Below, one piece after another: positions 8,257 to 14,878 of a DNA stretch of 23,486 bases. The notes under the pieces were generated by a model. That model was not told the origin of the DNA. It made no database searches and worked only from the letters and a program-made list of their open reading frames with translations. Within the stretch, counting starts at the first letter, position 1, and each line of letters begins with the position of its first letter. Location: positions 1 to 23,486 of the IMG/VR virus record IMGVR_UViG_3300044986_000929; one strand, written 5' to 3'. The stretch comes from a virus. Position numbers and translations under genes: made by a program.

Positions 8257-8643
8257 CTACTCCACATAAAACCGATGCCGCCCGATATCCACCACATGCC
8301 GCAGCAACCGCGTCCAATCCGGCGTCACCCCTACCGCATGATAATGCGTCGCCCCCAACGTCGGATCAAGCGTCAACTTCCCCATGGCCAACTCCGCAAT
8401 CGCCAACTGCACCAACCCCGGCCCCGGCGACCGACTATTGAAGTACGAAAACTGCCATTTCTTCAAGATCACCGACCGCACATCATGCCCCCACCAACGC
8501 GGACTCGCCGCCCGATTCAACACCACATGCGCCACCGCCAATTGCCCCGTCACCGATTCTCCCCGTGCCTCACCCCAAATGCACAGCGCCAGCAACTGCG
8601 TATCATCCAACGCCGCCAGGCGTTCATGCCCGGCGGCGCTCAT
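8257..8643 (-). CDS. SleB-type cell-wall hydrolase (endolysin)
   Basis: A 128-residue protein consisting almost wholly of a Hydrolase_2/SleB-like domain. Key features: 'LCIWGEARGESVTGQLAVAHVVLNRA' (candidate catalytic Glu25), a middle 'KKWQFSYFN', 'GATHYHAVGVTPDW' and the family ending 'IGRHRFYVE'. Such enzymes are lytic transglycosylase-like peptidoglycan hydrolases, first known from spore germination and also used by phages as endolysins. There is no signal peptide, so release to the wall would need a holin, and a holin-like gene follows. The start at 8643 overlaps the upstream stop (ATGA), favouring it over an earlier in-frame start at 8700. Confidence 0.85.
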   Translation of the reverse strand: MSAAGHERLAALDDTQLLALCIWGEARGESVTGQLAVAHVVLNRAASPRWWGHDVRSVILKKWQFSYFNSRSPGPGLVQLAIAELAMGKLTLDPTLGATHYHAVGVTPDWTRLLRHVVDIGRHRFYVE

Positions 8644-9272
8644 TCCCCCGTCCACTGTTTCAACAACCCTTTCAACTGGCGAATCTCCCGCTCGCACCAC
8701 GCCAGGCGTTTTTCCACGTCACCACCCACCGGCGGCTCAACTGGCGGATCAATCGGCGGTGTCACCACTTGGGCCGGCTGCCACTTCCACACCACAAACG
8801 TCGAAACATGCCATCGATTCGGCAACCCCAACCCCGTCACCGCCTCCGCATAAGGCACCAGCGGAATCGCCGACCACGGCCCCCGCTGCCCTTGCTCGAT
8901 ATAAAAGGCCGAATCGCCATTCATAAACATATTGGCCCAGCCGCTCTTCTTCTGCCCTGTATTCTCCGCAACAGCCAGATTGCCCGTAAAAAAGCGCACA
9001 TCCAGCGCCTTCGCCCGCCCGTTCTCATCCTCCACCCGCGCAAACAAATGCGTCGCCCCGCCGGCGTCATCAAAATAATCCGGCGACCCCATCGGCTTCA
9101 GATACCCATTACGCGCCCACGATGTGATGGAGAAGATCGTCCCATTCATATCCCACGATCCATCCGCTGTGGTAAAAATATCCTTCACCACATACTTCCC
9201 GAACCCAGCCGGCGGATCAATCGGCTGGATCTGCAACTTCATAAATTCCGCACCTTGGGATAACCGCGCCAT
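8640..9272 (-). CDS. Protein of unknown function with proline hinge and coiled-coil tail
   Basis: A 210-residue protein starting MARLSQGAEF; GGGAG lies 5 nt before this ATG (an alternative is the ATG at 9242). Residues 1-165 form a compact domain rich in aromatic residues ('DIFTTADGSWDMNGTIFSI', 'WANMFMNGDSAFYIEQGQRGPW', 'RWHVSTFVVWKWQP'). A Pro/Val hinge (TPPIDPPVEPPVGG) follows, then a short coiled-coil tail (EKRLAWCEREIRQLKGLLKQW). I do not recognise the family. It overlaps the hydrolase gene by 4 nt, so it may act with lysis, or be a virion protein that multimerises through the tail. Its start lies 21 nt after a strong terminator-type hairpin, implying attenuated expression. Confidence 0.65.
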   Translation of the reverse strand: MARLSQGAEFMKLQIQPIDPPAGFGKYVVKDIFTTADGSWDMNGTIFSITSWARNGYLKPMGSPDYFDDAGGATHLFARVEDENGRAKALDVRFFTGNLAVAENTGQKKSGWANMFMNGDSAFYIEQGQRGPWSAIPLVPYAEAVTGLGLPNRWHVSTFVVWKWQPAQVVTPPIDPPVEPPVGGDVEKRLAWCEREIRQLKGLLKQWTGE

Positions 9273-9284
9273 AAAAACTCCCGG

Positions 9285-9334
9285 AAAATAAAAAGAGCGC
9301 CACCAACCTGGCAAACCAGGTCAATGACGCTCTT
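9285..9334 (-). terminator. Strong intrinsic terminator or attenuator hairpin
   Basis: On the minus strand AAGAGCG (from 9328-9334) pairs with CGCTCTT (9293-9299) and CCTGG with CCAGG around a 4-nt loop (9312-9315). The 7 bases in between (9321-9327 and 9300-9306) also pair fully if G-U pairs are allowed, giving a 19-bp RNA stem. A run TTTTTATTTT follows. Because several pairs are G-U only in minus-strand RNA, the element is directed leftward. It ends 13 nt before the start codon at 9272. Confidence 0.8.
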
Positions 9335-9402
9335 ACGGCGTTCGTGGGCAATGGCCGGCAACCACCACCCGTCTCTTCAATTCACAACCAGAGGAATCAG
9401 CA
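9285..9402 (-). ncRNA. Candidate ~118-nt small RNA or attenuated leader
   Basis: A near-perfect promoter (9409-9437) and the terminator hairpin ending near 9285 frame a stretch with no credible reading frame. If the terminator works fully, the product is a ~118-nt RNA starting near 9402. If it is leaky or controlled, the region is a leader that regulates the genes from 9272 onward (unknown protein, hydrolase, holin). Start and end points are estimates from the promoter and T-run. Confidence 0.5.
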
Positions 9403-9408
9403 GCCCCC

Positions 9409-9437
9409 AGTATAGCACACCTATCGCCCCCTGTCAA
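9409..9437 (-). promoter_or_regulatory. Sigma-70-type promoter
   Basis: On the minus strand: -35 TTGACA (9432-9437), spacer 17, -10 TATACT (9409-9414) with an extended -10 TGC just before it. This is a near-consensus housekeeping promoter. It shares the segment GGTGTGCTATA and the following G-run with the promoter at 12849-12878. Confidence 0.8.
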
Positions 9438-9524
9438 TGAGAAAAATTCCCACTTAGGCGCGCCCAACCAAAAAAATAAGGCCGATGGCAAACCCATCAG
9501 CCCTATAACTCCCATCTATCCCCT

Positions 9525-9552
9525 CGACCGATAACGCCTTATTATCAGTCGC
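9525..9552 (-). promoter_or_regulatory. GATAA-N7-TTATC palindrome, copy e
   Basis: GATAA at 9530-9534 and TTATC at 9542-9546, spacer 7; minus-strand right flank GGTCGA matches the consensus. It overlaps the stop codon of the small gene ending at 9545 and lies about 90 nt upstream of the -35 box at 9437. Confidence 0.75.
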
Positions 9553-9745
9553 TCTCCTCCCGTCCCTCAATCCGTCGAAAATCCACCCCCATCATACCCT
9601 GTCTCCGTTGATGGGGTAACCGATACTCATCCAGGTTGATCTCCACCATCTCCCCCCGCACCACAATCGCCACCACATCCTGCTCCGGGTCAAACCGAAA
9701 CACCAACCGATTTCCTTCTTTTAAGCGCACATCCCGAAACGCCAT
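9545..9745 (-). CDS. Small conserved-looking hypothetical protein
   Basis: A 66-residue protein starting MAFRDVRLKEGNRL, with GAGAGG 5 nt before the ATG at 9745; a GTG at 9751 is less likely because the ribosome site would touch it. The sequence reads as alternating beta strands ('NRLVFRFDPEQDVVAIVVRGEMVEINLDEYR') followed by a basic/acidic tail. No family recognised. It follows the terminase large subunit by 9 nt and is followed by palindrome copy e, so it is probably the last gene of the terminase transcript. Confidence 0.6.
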   Translation of the reverse strand: MAFRDVRLKEGNRLVFRFDPEQDVVAIVVRGEMVEINLDEYRLPHQRRQGMMGVDFRRIEGREESD

Positions 9746-9754
9746 ACACACCTC

Positions 9755-11281
9755 TCAGAATTGCGAAATCGAAACAAACTCCTCATGTACCACGGTTCTC
9801 GCCGGCGGCGTCCGCACCAACTCAATCGCCCGATTATAGGCACCCGCCGTTGCATCCACCTGGTCGCGATACGTCCCATTGGGAACCACCACCATCTCAT
9901 CAATATAGACCTGGTTCCACGCCCCTTGCAGCAACACCACATTCAGCGCCTCAGCCTGCGCAATAAACGGCATCAACCGCACATCCTTATCACCCGTCGC
10001 CTTGTCCGCAAAGACCGGGTAACCAGCCAGCAACGCAATCTCATCCTGCACACTATCCACGCCGCTCGACCCCGGCTCCTGCTCAATAAACACAAAGACC
10101 CCATTGTTAAACGCCGCCGCATCCAACTGGGCCGTCTGCAACATCACGTTGCGTCGCTCCTTGGTTGTCCACTGCCCATGCACCACATCCTCAATCACCA
10201 CCCGCCCATCCAGCGCAATCGCCAGCCGTACCCCGGCACTGAATTTGGCGCTCTTACTCACACTCGCCGCCTTATCCCAATAACGAATCCGGTAAGGCGT
10301 CGCCGGCGCCGCTTGAGTCACAATCCGCAACCAGGGCCGCTTAATCAGATTGCCCTCCGTCGCCCGTGGGCTGCCCTGATACTCCGCCCCAAAGACCATA
10401 CTCCCCACGTCCTTGGCAATGCTCTGCAACTCCGTCGCACTGTAGCGCTTCGGCGCCACCGCCTCCCCTGCCGCCCGCCCCAACGGATCAGGCTCCCCCA
10501 GCGGCAACCCCATCAACCGATTATTGTTATCCCGCTCTTCCTGGCTCTCTGCAATCGCCGGCAACCGCAACACCGTCCATTGCCCTGGCTGTTCCTTCAA
10601 CAACTTCCCCGCCAGATCATCCTCATGCCACCGGGTCATGATCAGCACAATCGCCCCGCCCTCCCAAATGCGCGTGCGGAATGTCCCCCGATACCACTCC
10701 CACACCCGCCGGCGCATCGTCGCGCTCTGCGCTTCTTCCCAATTCTCATGTGGGTCATCAATAATCCCCAGCAGCGCACCATGCCCCGTCACCGGCCCAC
10801 CCACGCCGACGGCGAGAACCCGCCCTCGGTTGGGGTGCATCAACTGCCAGCGCTGCACCGCCCGGCTATCCGGCCGCACCTGCACCGACTCAATCTCACC
10901 CGCCCGCAGATCACCAAAGAGCGCCCGATACTCGCCACTCTCCACAATATCCCGCGCCTGCCGGCTCTTACTCTCCGCCAGCTCAGCCCCATAACTTGTA
11001 ATAATAATTGGGTCATTCGGCCGGCGCCCCAACCAATAAGCCGGCAACCGTACTGAGGTTAACTCACTCTTCCCATGTTGTGGCGGCGCAAAGATCATCA
11101 AGCGCCGGATCTCCCCCGCCACCACCCGATCCAAATGCCCCGCAATCAACCCATGCACCAGGTCAGCCTGATATTGGGGATAGGTATATTGAGTAAAGGC
11201 CAGCAGCCCTTTACGTGCGTTGCGCCTGTTTAATAACTCCTGAGCCGCGTCCTGTGGCAATACGCTCCAACTCTTCGTCAC
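9755..11281 (-). CDS. terL: Terminase large subunit
   Basis: A 508-residue protein. The ATPase domain has a Walker A variant APPQHGKSE (residues 65-73) and a Walker B 'LLGIIDDPHEN' (170-180), with 'IMTRWHEDDL' as coupling motif. The C-terminal nuclease shows its three acidic motifs: 'YWDKAAS', 'VFIEQEPGSSG' and 'RDQVDATAGAYN'. It powers DNA packaging through the portal and cuts the concatemer. The start overlaps the small-subunit gene by 71 nt; no other Met lies before the Walker A region and the N-terminus (LPQDAAQELLNRRNARKGLL) looks native, so I keep this start. Confidence 0.93.
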   Translation of the reverse strand: MTKSWSVLPQDAAQELLNRRNARKGLLAFTQYTYPQYQADLVHGLIAGHLDRVVAGEIRRLMIFAPPQHGKSELTSVRLPAYWLGRRPNDPIIITSYGAELAESKSRQARDIVESGEYRALFGDLRAGEIESVQVRPDSRAVQRWQLMHPNRGRVLAVGVGGPVTGHGALLGIIDDPHENWEEAQSATMRRRVWEWYRGTFRTRIWEGGAIVLIMTRWHEDDLAGKLLKEQPGQWTVLRLPAIAESQEERDNNNRLMGLPLGEPDPLGRAAGEAVAPKRYSATELQSIAKDVGSMVFGAEYQGSPRATEGNLIKRPWLRIVTQAAPATPYRIRYWDKAASVSKSAKFSAGVRLAIALDGRVVIEDVVHGQWTTKERRNVMLQTAQLDAAAFNNGVFVFIEQEPGSSGVDSVQDEIALLAGYPVFADKATGDKDVRLMPFIAQAEALNVVLLQGAWNQVYIDEMVVVPNGTYRDQVDATAGAYNRAIELVRTPPARTVVHEEFVSISQF

Positions 11282-11873
11282 TCAACTCCCCCACCTCGCG
11301 CACATCAATCGGCCCGCCACCCTCGCCCGTTAGCTCGACCTTGCCCGCCGGCTTATACTGCCCCGTCAGTTCCAAAAATAACTTTCTGTCCGGGTGCGAC
11401 TTCGCATCCGCTTGGGTGGCCACCAACACCAGCGCTTCCAACACATTCGCCACATGGCCCAACAACAACCGCTTCGGCCCCGCCGCAATCCGCTCCTCAA
11501 TCTCCGGGTCTTTCAACTTCCACTCGCGGATCGTGCGCGTGTTGGTCAACCCCAAAAAATCGCTGGCCAACTCATATTCATACTTTGGCCAGCGCTGCCC
11601 AGTCGGCACGCAAGACCACGCAATATACAGCGCCTTCCGCCAGTCCCACCGCAACTTCCCATCCGCCGTCCGCTCCTCCAACAAATCCCGATAGAGCGCC
11701 TCCCATGCCACCGGTTCCGGCGTCGCCTCTGCAAACGAAGGCTCCGGCAACGCCCGCCGCGCCGCCAACAACCCCTCCAGCCGCTCCTTACTCACCCGGC
11801 TCTCCGCTTGCCCCGGCGCATTGCCTGGCGCCGTAAAACCGGAAAATTCGGAGTTTCCATCCTTCCGGCCCAT
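11211..11873 (-). CDS. terS: Terminase small subunit
   Basis: A 220-residue protein directly upstream of the large subunit. The middle (about 85-130) is helical with a helix-turn-helix look ('LASDFLGLTNTRTIREWKLKDPEI'), and the C-terminal part 'PDRKLFLELTGQYKPAGKVEL' is a hallmark of a common small-terminase group. It would recognise the packaging site and regulate the large subunit. The N-terminal 45 residues are low-complexity. The start ATG at 11873 lies 36 nt after the stop of the CHAT protease gene. The assignment rests on both the C-terminal signature and the gene order. Confidence 0.82.
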   Translation of the reverse strand: MGRKDGNSEFSGFTAPGNAPGQAESRVSKERLEGLLAARRALPEPSFAEATPEPVAWEALYRDLLEERTADGKLRWDWRKALYIAWSCVPTGQRWPKYEYELASDFLGLTNTRTIREWKLKDPEIEERIAAGPKRLLLGHVANVLEALVLVATQADAKSHPDRKLFLELTGQYKPAGKVELTGEGGGPIDVREVGELSDEELERIATGRGSGVIKQAQRT

Positions 11874-11909
11874 TTTCTACCCCCAGCCGCAAACGTTGTC
11901 TACACGAAG

Positions 11910-12641
11910 TCAGCGCGCTAGCCGCTCCAATTCATTCGCATACGACGCCAACTCCCGCGCAATGCTCCCCGTATAGACCCACAGCGCCACCTCCACCGCC
12001 ACCACCAGCGCCAGCCCAAACAGAATCACCGTCAACCACGTCCGCATCACCCGGACATCGGATCGTAGCTCATAGACCGATACCAGCAACTCCTGCCATT
12101 CCCCCTCACGCTCCCGATCCCGATCCCGGCTACGATACGCCCCATCCCCCGCCCGGTAATACCGATATTTCCCGCTCGCCGGCCGCACCAACTCATAAGC
12201 TTCCTGATAATCCGGCGTGCGCGCCAACTCCCTGGCCAGCAGGATCGCCAATCGGCTCGCATCCCGATCCTGCACCTCGGCAATCGTGCAAATCGTATCA
12301 GCGTGCGTCGTCGCCATAATCGCCAACGCCACCTCCTCACTCTCGCACGAATTCAGCACACACAACCCCGCCGCCGCCGTCCGCACATACTGCCCCACCC
12401 CATCAATACTCAGCAGCCCATCACTCAACAAAATCCCCTGCGAACTCCCATGCGACGCAAACCACACCACATCATACGGCCCCGCCTCAATCGCCGCCGC
12501 AATATCCCGATCCCGCACCACCCCCGGCAACACCACCGCCTCATGATGCCCCGCCACCGCCGCCACCTCCGCCGCCACATTCGGCAGATCCGAATGCGCC
12601 GGCGCCACCACCAACACCCGCAACTTCCCCACCATATCCAT
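11910..12641 (-). CDS. CHAT-type caspase-like protease with C-terminal membrane anchor
   Basis: A 243-residue protein. Residues 7-160 look like a compact CHAT (caspase/HetF) domain: a beta strand 'KLRVLVVAPAHSDLP', then 'DVVWFASHGSSQGILLSDG' with candidate catalytic His64, then 'AGLCVLNSCESEEVALAI' with candidate Cys99, the expected His-Cys dyad of clan CD. Residues 165-185 are a charged linker (repeated Arg/Asp/Glu) and 201-224 a single hydrophobic helix, followed by a short helical tail. The protease would face the cytoplasm. It has no TPR or sensor domain. Bacterial CHAT proteases often act in defence and cell death, for example by cutting gasdermins or regulators, but no partner of that kind is visible here. 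The ATG at 12635 is an alternative start. Confidence 0.78.
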   Translation of the reverse strand: MDMVGKLRVLVVAPAHSDLPNVAAEVAAVAGHHEAVVLPGVVRDRDIAAAIEAGPYDVVWFASHGSSQGILLSDGLLSIDGVGQYVRTAAAGLCVLNSCESEEVALAIMATTHADTICTIAEVQDRDASRLAILLARELARTPDYQEAYELVRPASGKYRYYRAGDGAYRSRDRDREREGEWQELLVSVYELRSDVRVMRTWLTVILFGLALVVAVEVALWVYTGSIARELASYANELERLAR

Positions 12642-12643
12642 CC

Positions 12644-12784
12644 TTATCCCATTACTCCCATCAATCCCCCGACCGATAACAAACCCTTATCACCCGAAGG
12701 TGGGTGTGGCCAGTCCCGCAACCAACCACACCCAAAACCCGTCGTCGCCAACATATATATAATCGTAAATAAATGGTAAATCAT
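12644..12784 (-). CDS. Possible 46-residue membrane peptide ahead of the CHAT gene
   Basis: The frame starts MIYHLFTIIYMLATTGFG with GGAG 4 nt before the ATG, and ends 2 nt before the CHAT start (TAA GG ATG), an arrangement that fits translational coupling. Residues 2-20 form one hydrophobic segment. The C-terminal third (SGDKGLLSVGG...) is encoded by palindrome copy f and the purine-rich leader, which weakens the case for a selected protein. The start lies 11 nt after the T-run of a terminator hairpin. It may be a leader peptide controlling CHAT expression, a membrane partner, or not a gene. Confidence 0.4.
   Translation of the reverse strand: MIYHLFTIIYMLATTGFGCGWLRDWPHPPSGDKGLLSVGGLMGVMG
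12669..12697 (-). promoter_or_regulatory. GATAA-N7-TTATC palindrome, copy f
   Basis: GATAA at 12675-12679 and TTATC at 12687-12691, spacer 7; minus-strand flanks TTCGGGT and GGTCGG. It lies 34 nt before the CHAT start. Just upstream (12692-12735) minus-strand RNA could fold a small CACC-TTCG-GGTG tetraloop hairpin and an 8-bp GGGTGTGG/CCACACCC stem, so this leader is structured. Confidence 0.72.
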
Positions 12785-12794
12785 GCGCTCCAAC

Positions 12795-12846
12795 AAAAAA
12801 GGGGTGTGCGGCCCTCGCATCACCCCTCCCCCTCGCCGCACACCCC
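12795..12846 (-). terminator. Intrinsic terminator immediately downstream of a promoter
   Basis: A perfect 12-bp stem: GGGGTGTGCGGC at 12801-12812 and GCCGCACACCCC at 12835-12846, loop 22 nt, followed on the minus strand by six T (12795-12800). It can end transcripts from the Toprim gene and from the promoter at 12849-12878. In the latter case the estimated start site (about 12842) falls inside the stem's 5' arm, so only ~8 bp would remain. Confidence 0.8.
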
Positions 12847-12848
12847 CC

Positions 12849-12878
12849 ATTATAGCACACCCGTGCGGTTATTGTCGG
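12849..12878 (-). promoter_or_regulatory. Extended -10 promoter
   Basis: On the minus strand: -10 TATAAT (12849-12854) preceded by TGC (extended -10), and a weak -35 CCGACA (12873-12878) at 18 nt. It shares GGTGTGCTATA with the promoter at 9409-9437. It drives toward the CHAT gene, but a terminator follows within a few bases. Confidence 0.65.
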
Positions 12879-12889
12879 TTGCCCTTAAG

Positions 12890-13021
12890 TTATATCTCCC
12901 AACACCAACTGCCCCGCCGCTTCCCGCCCACCCCCCGCTTCGCCGCCACCATCGGCACTGGCGCCGCCCGCTCCTCCACCAACAAGGCCATCTGCTCACC
13001 CGTTATTGTATTTCTTTTCAT
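12890..13021 (-). CDS. Possible 43-residue basic protein
   Basis: The frame starts MKRNTITGEQMALLVEERAA, with AGGTGA 4 nt before the ATG and 17 nt after the stop of the Toprim gene. The C-terminal half is rich in Lys, Arg and Gly (AAKRGVGGKRRGSW). It ends just before the promoter at 12849-12878. It is short and unrecognised; the good ribosome site and fitting position are the only support. Confidence 0.45.
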   Translation of the reverse strand: MKRNTITGEQMALLVEERAAPVPMVAAKRGVGGKRRGSWCWEI

Positions 13022-13038
13022 CTTGTCACCTCATCATG

Positions 13039-13935
13039 TCACCCCAAATATTCCACCACCGCATCCCAGTGGCTTTCGACTGTTTGCAGCAAGCGAATCC
13101 CCTCATTCTCCAACGCCACCATCCGTTCATACGGCTCATTATCCCGAATCCCTAGAACGGCGCTTTCGATCAAGCCAACCAGCACCTGCGGCTCCAGCGC
13201 ATCCAATTCCCAACTCTCATCACCATACAACTCGATATAAGAAGCAAAGCGCGAATCCGACTCTTTCGCCGGGTTGGGTGGCGGCTGATACTCATCAATC
13301 TGGCTCATATTGAGCGCCAACCGTCGCAACTCGACGCCCCCCATAAACATCTCAAGCCGATCCCGGTTATCCCTGGTCATATCAATCCCCGAAGGGTCAT
13401 GGTCGCCTAAGTGAAAAATAATCGGCTCATACCCAGCCTGCATATACCCCCGCAACCGTTGCCCCGCCCCCCACTGCTCTGACTGCGAGTTATAGCCCTT
13501 GCACGCAAAATACGGCACATCCAAGCGACTACACACCCCCGCAATCACCCCCTCTAACGCCTGCTTCTCGATCCACACTTCCGGCCGGTAGCGCTGCCCC
13601 TCCCACTTGTCAACCCGATAACTGCGCCGCGCCGACCGAATAATCTCAGCCGGCGTTGACCAATGCCCATTCTGGCGCAAATTCCGCCCACGGTCCTCAA
13701 TCGCATTCCAATCAATCAGCCCCGCCAACCGCGCATTGCTAACCAGATCACCAAGCCGCTTGTAACTGCGCTCCGTGTTCTCAATAATATTCCGACTCAC
13801 CATCTGATAATAAAGCTGCCGCAAAGTGAGGGAAAACCCTTGCCGTTGATAGTCCACGATCACCGCATTGCACCGCTCGATCAACGCCAACGAATCAACC
13901 TTGAACTGCTTTTCGATATATGAAATCTTAGGCAT
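13039..13935 (-). CDS. Toprim protein resembling Spo11 / topoisomerase VI subunit A
   Basis: A 298-residue protein starting MPKISYIEKQF; an earlier in-frame ATG at 13977 reads through the leader and is less likely. Residues 35-50 'SLTLRQLYYQMVSRNI' resemble the catalytic-tyrosine motif of Spo11/Top6A (R-x-I/L-Y-Y). The Toprim part has 'PEVWIEKQALEGV' (acidic Glu123) and 'FHLGDHDPSGIDM' (Asp178, Asp180). Near-identical layouts occur in many phage and prophage proteins, whose exact role is not established; DNA nicking or topology control during replication is a reasonable inference. There is no partner like subunit B here. It follows palindrome copy g and a purine-rich leader. Confidence 0.75.
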   Translation of the reverse strand: MPKISYIEKQFKVDSLALIERCNAVIVDYQRQGFSLTLRQLYYQMVSRNIIENTERSYKRLGDLVSNARLAGLIDWNAIEDRGRNLRQNGHWSTPAEIIRSARRSYRVDKWEGQRYRPEVWIEKQALEGVIAGVCSRLDVPYFACKGYNSQSEQWGAGQRLRGYMQAGYEPIIFHLGDHDPSGIDMTRDNRDRLEMFMGGVELRRLALNMSQIDEYQPPPNPAKESDSRFASYIELYGDESWELDALEPQVLVGLIESAVLGIRDNEPYERMVALENEGIRLLQTVESHWDAVVEYLG

Positions 13936-13984
13936 ACCCCCCCATCCTATCTCTCGTATCTGTCCTATTTGTCCCATCCAAGGT

Positions 13985-14012
13985 GGAGTGATAATAGAGA
14001 ATTATCACCCCA
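13985..14012 (-). promoter_or_regulatory. GATAA-N7-TTATC palindrome, copy g
   Basis: GATAA at 13990-13994 and TTATC at 14002-14006, spacer 7. Here the flanks differ from the other copies (GTGGGG and ACTCCA), yet the two arms stay complementary over about 13 bp with one G-U. This looks like compensatory change. It lies about 55 nt upstream of the Toprim start at 13935. Confidence 0.72.
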
Positions 14013-14072
14013 CCCAATTCCTACCTCTGGTTCGCGATACCCTGAGCTACACCCTATGACACACTTCCCCCA

Positions 14073-14150
14073 CCCATCGCTCACCCATCGCTCTCGCATC
14101 GTGCTAACTTCGCTCTCATTTCACGCTCACATCGTGCCGTCTTCGCTATC
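14073..14150. repeat. Degenerate short direct repeats
   Basis: CCCATCGCTC occurs twice 11 nt apart (14073 and 14084), CATCGTGC occurs twice (from 14097 and 14130), and TTCGCTCTC/TTCGCTATC twice (14109, 14141). The units resemble the iterons near 18160. They span the end of the gene at 14127 and the intergenic stretch 14013-14126, which otherwise holds nothing I can name. Confidence 0.45.
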
Positions 14151-14687
14151 CCCCTCGCCCCCGGCATCATGCCGGTGTCTGTTCATCCGCTCATACGCAC
14201 GCATCCGATAAACATCCGCGTGCAACCGCCACTCCTTCAACGTAATCGGCTGCTGCTTCCAATACATCAGCGCCAGATCCAACCGCGGATAATCAGCCCA
14301 ATTCAAATGCCACGTCCGCGCCGCCTCATTGTAATCAAACAACGGCGCCCCCCTTCTAACCTGACACCGCACCTGCAAAATCCGCTTGAAAATCTCACTC
14401 TCCCAATACCGCAACCCCCACTTCCGCCAACCCGCCCGGCCCCACGGCGCCGGCACCAACAACCGAAACGTCCGCCGATCCAGATTCGCCGGCACCCCAT
14501 CCGGGTCAACCTCATACAACACCCGCACCAACGCCAGCGTCGCCTCATTCAACAACTCCACCCGCATCTGATTCTCCCCCGCATGGCTCAACTCCGCCGC
14601 CGCCTGCGCCAACCGCTGTTTCACACTCGGCCCCGGCAACGCCTGGCGTACATCCTGCGTCCGTTCAATCAGTTGTGTCAGTTCCAT
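14127..14687 (-). CDS. Hypothetical protein, last gene of the overlapped cluster
   Basis: A 186-residue soluble protein, starting MELTQLIERTQDVRQAL and overlapping the membrane gene upstream by 10 nt. It reads as mostly helical with many Trp, Arg and Tyr ('WGRAGWRKWGLRYWESEIFKRIL', 'TWHLNWADYPRLDLALMYWKQQP') and an acidic Glu/Asp/Gly tail. I do not recognise a family. A helical, Arg/Trp-rich protein next to small phage genes could bind nucleic acid, but no motif shows this. Confidence 0.62.
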   Translation of the reverse strand: MELTQLIERTQDVRQALPGPSVKQRLAQAAAELSHAGENQMRVELLNEATLALVRVLYEVDPDGVPANLDRRTFRLLVPAPWGRAGWRKWGLRYWESEIFKRILQVRCQVRRGAPLFDYNEAARTWHLNWADYPRLDLALMYWKQQPITLKEWRLHADVYRMRAYERMNRHRHDAGGEGDSEDGTM

Positions 14688-14878
14688 AGGCTCACCCCCA
14701 TCATGATTACAGCCGCTACCGTTGCCCCCAGGTTGATCAGGGAAAGCGCCAAGAAGATTACCGCCGCCACCAGGCCAGCAAACATATTGCCGTCTGTGCG
14801 CATGGCCCTACTGCGAAACGGCGGCTTAACCATGTGCGCGACTAGTGCGATAGCAAGCAGCGCAATCACAGTGTCCAT
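14678..14878 (-). CDS. Small two-span membrane protein
   Basis: A 66-residue protein: hydrophobic segments at about 3-17 (TVIALLAIALVAHMV) and 33-62 (FAGLVAAVIFLALSLINLGATVAAVIMMGV), joined by a basic loop (KPPFRSRAMR). The start directly follows the stop of the preceding gene (TAG ATG) with GGAGG 5 nt upstream. Family unknown. Confidence 0.65.
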   Translation of the reverse strand: MDTVIALLAIALVAHMVKPPFRSRAMRTDGNMFAGLVAAVIFLALSLINLGATVAAVIMMGVSLWN

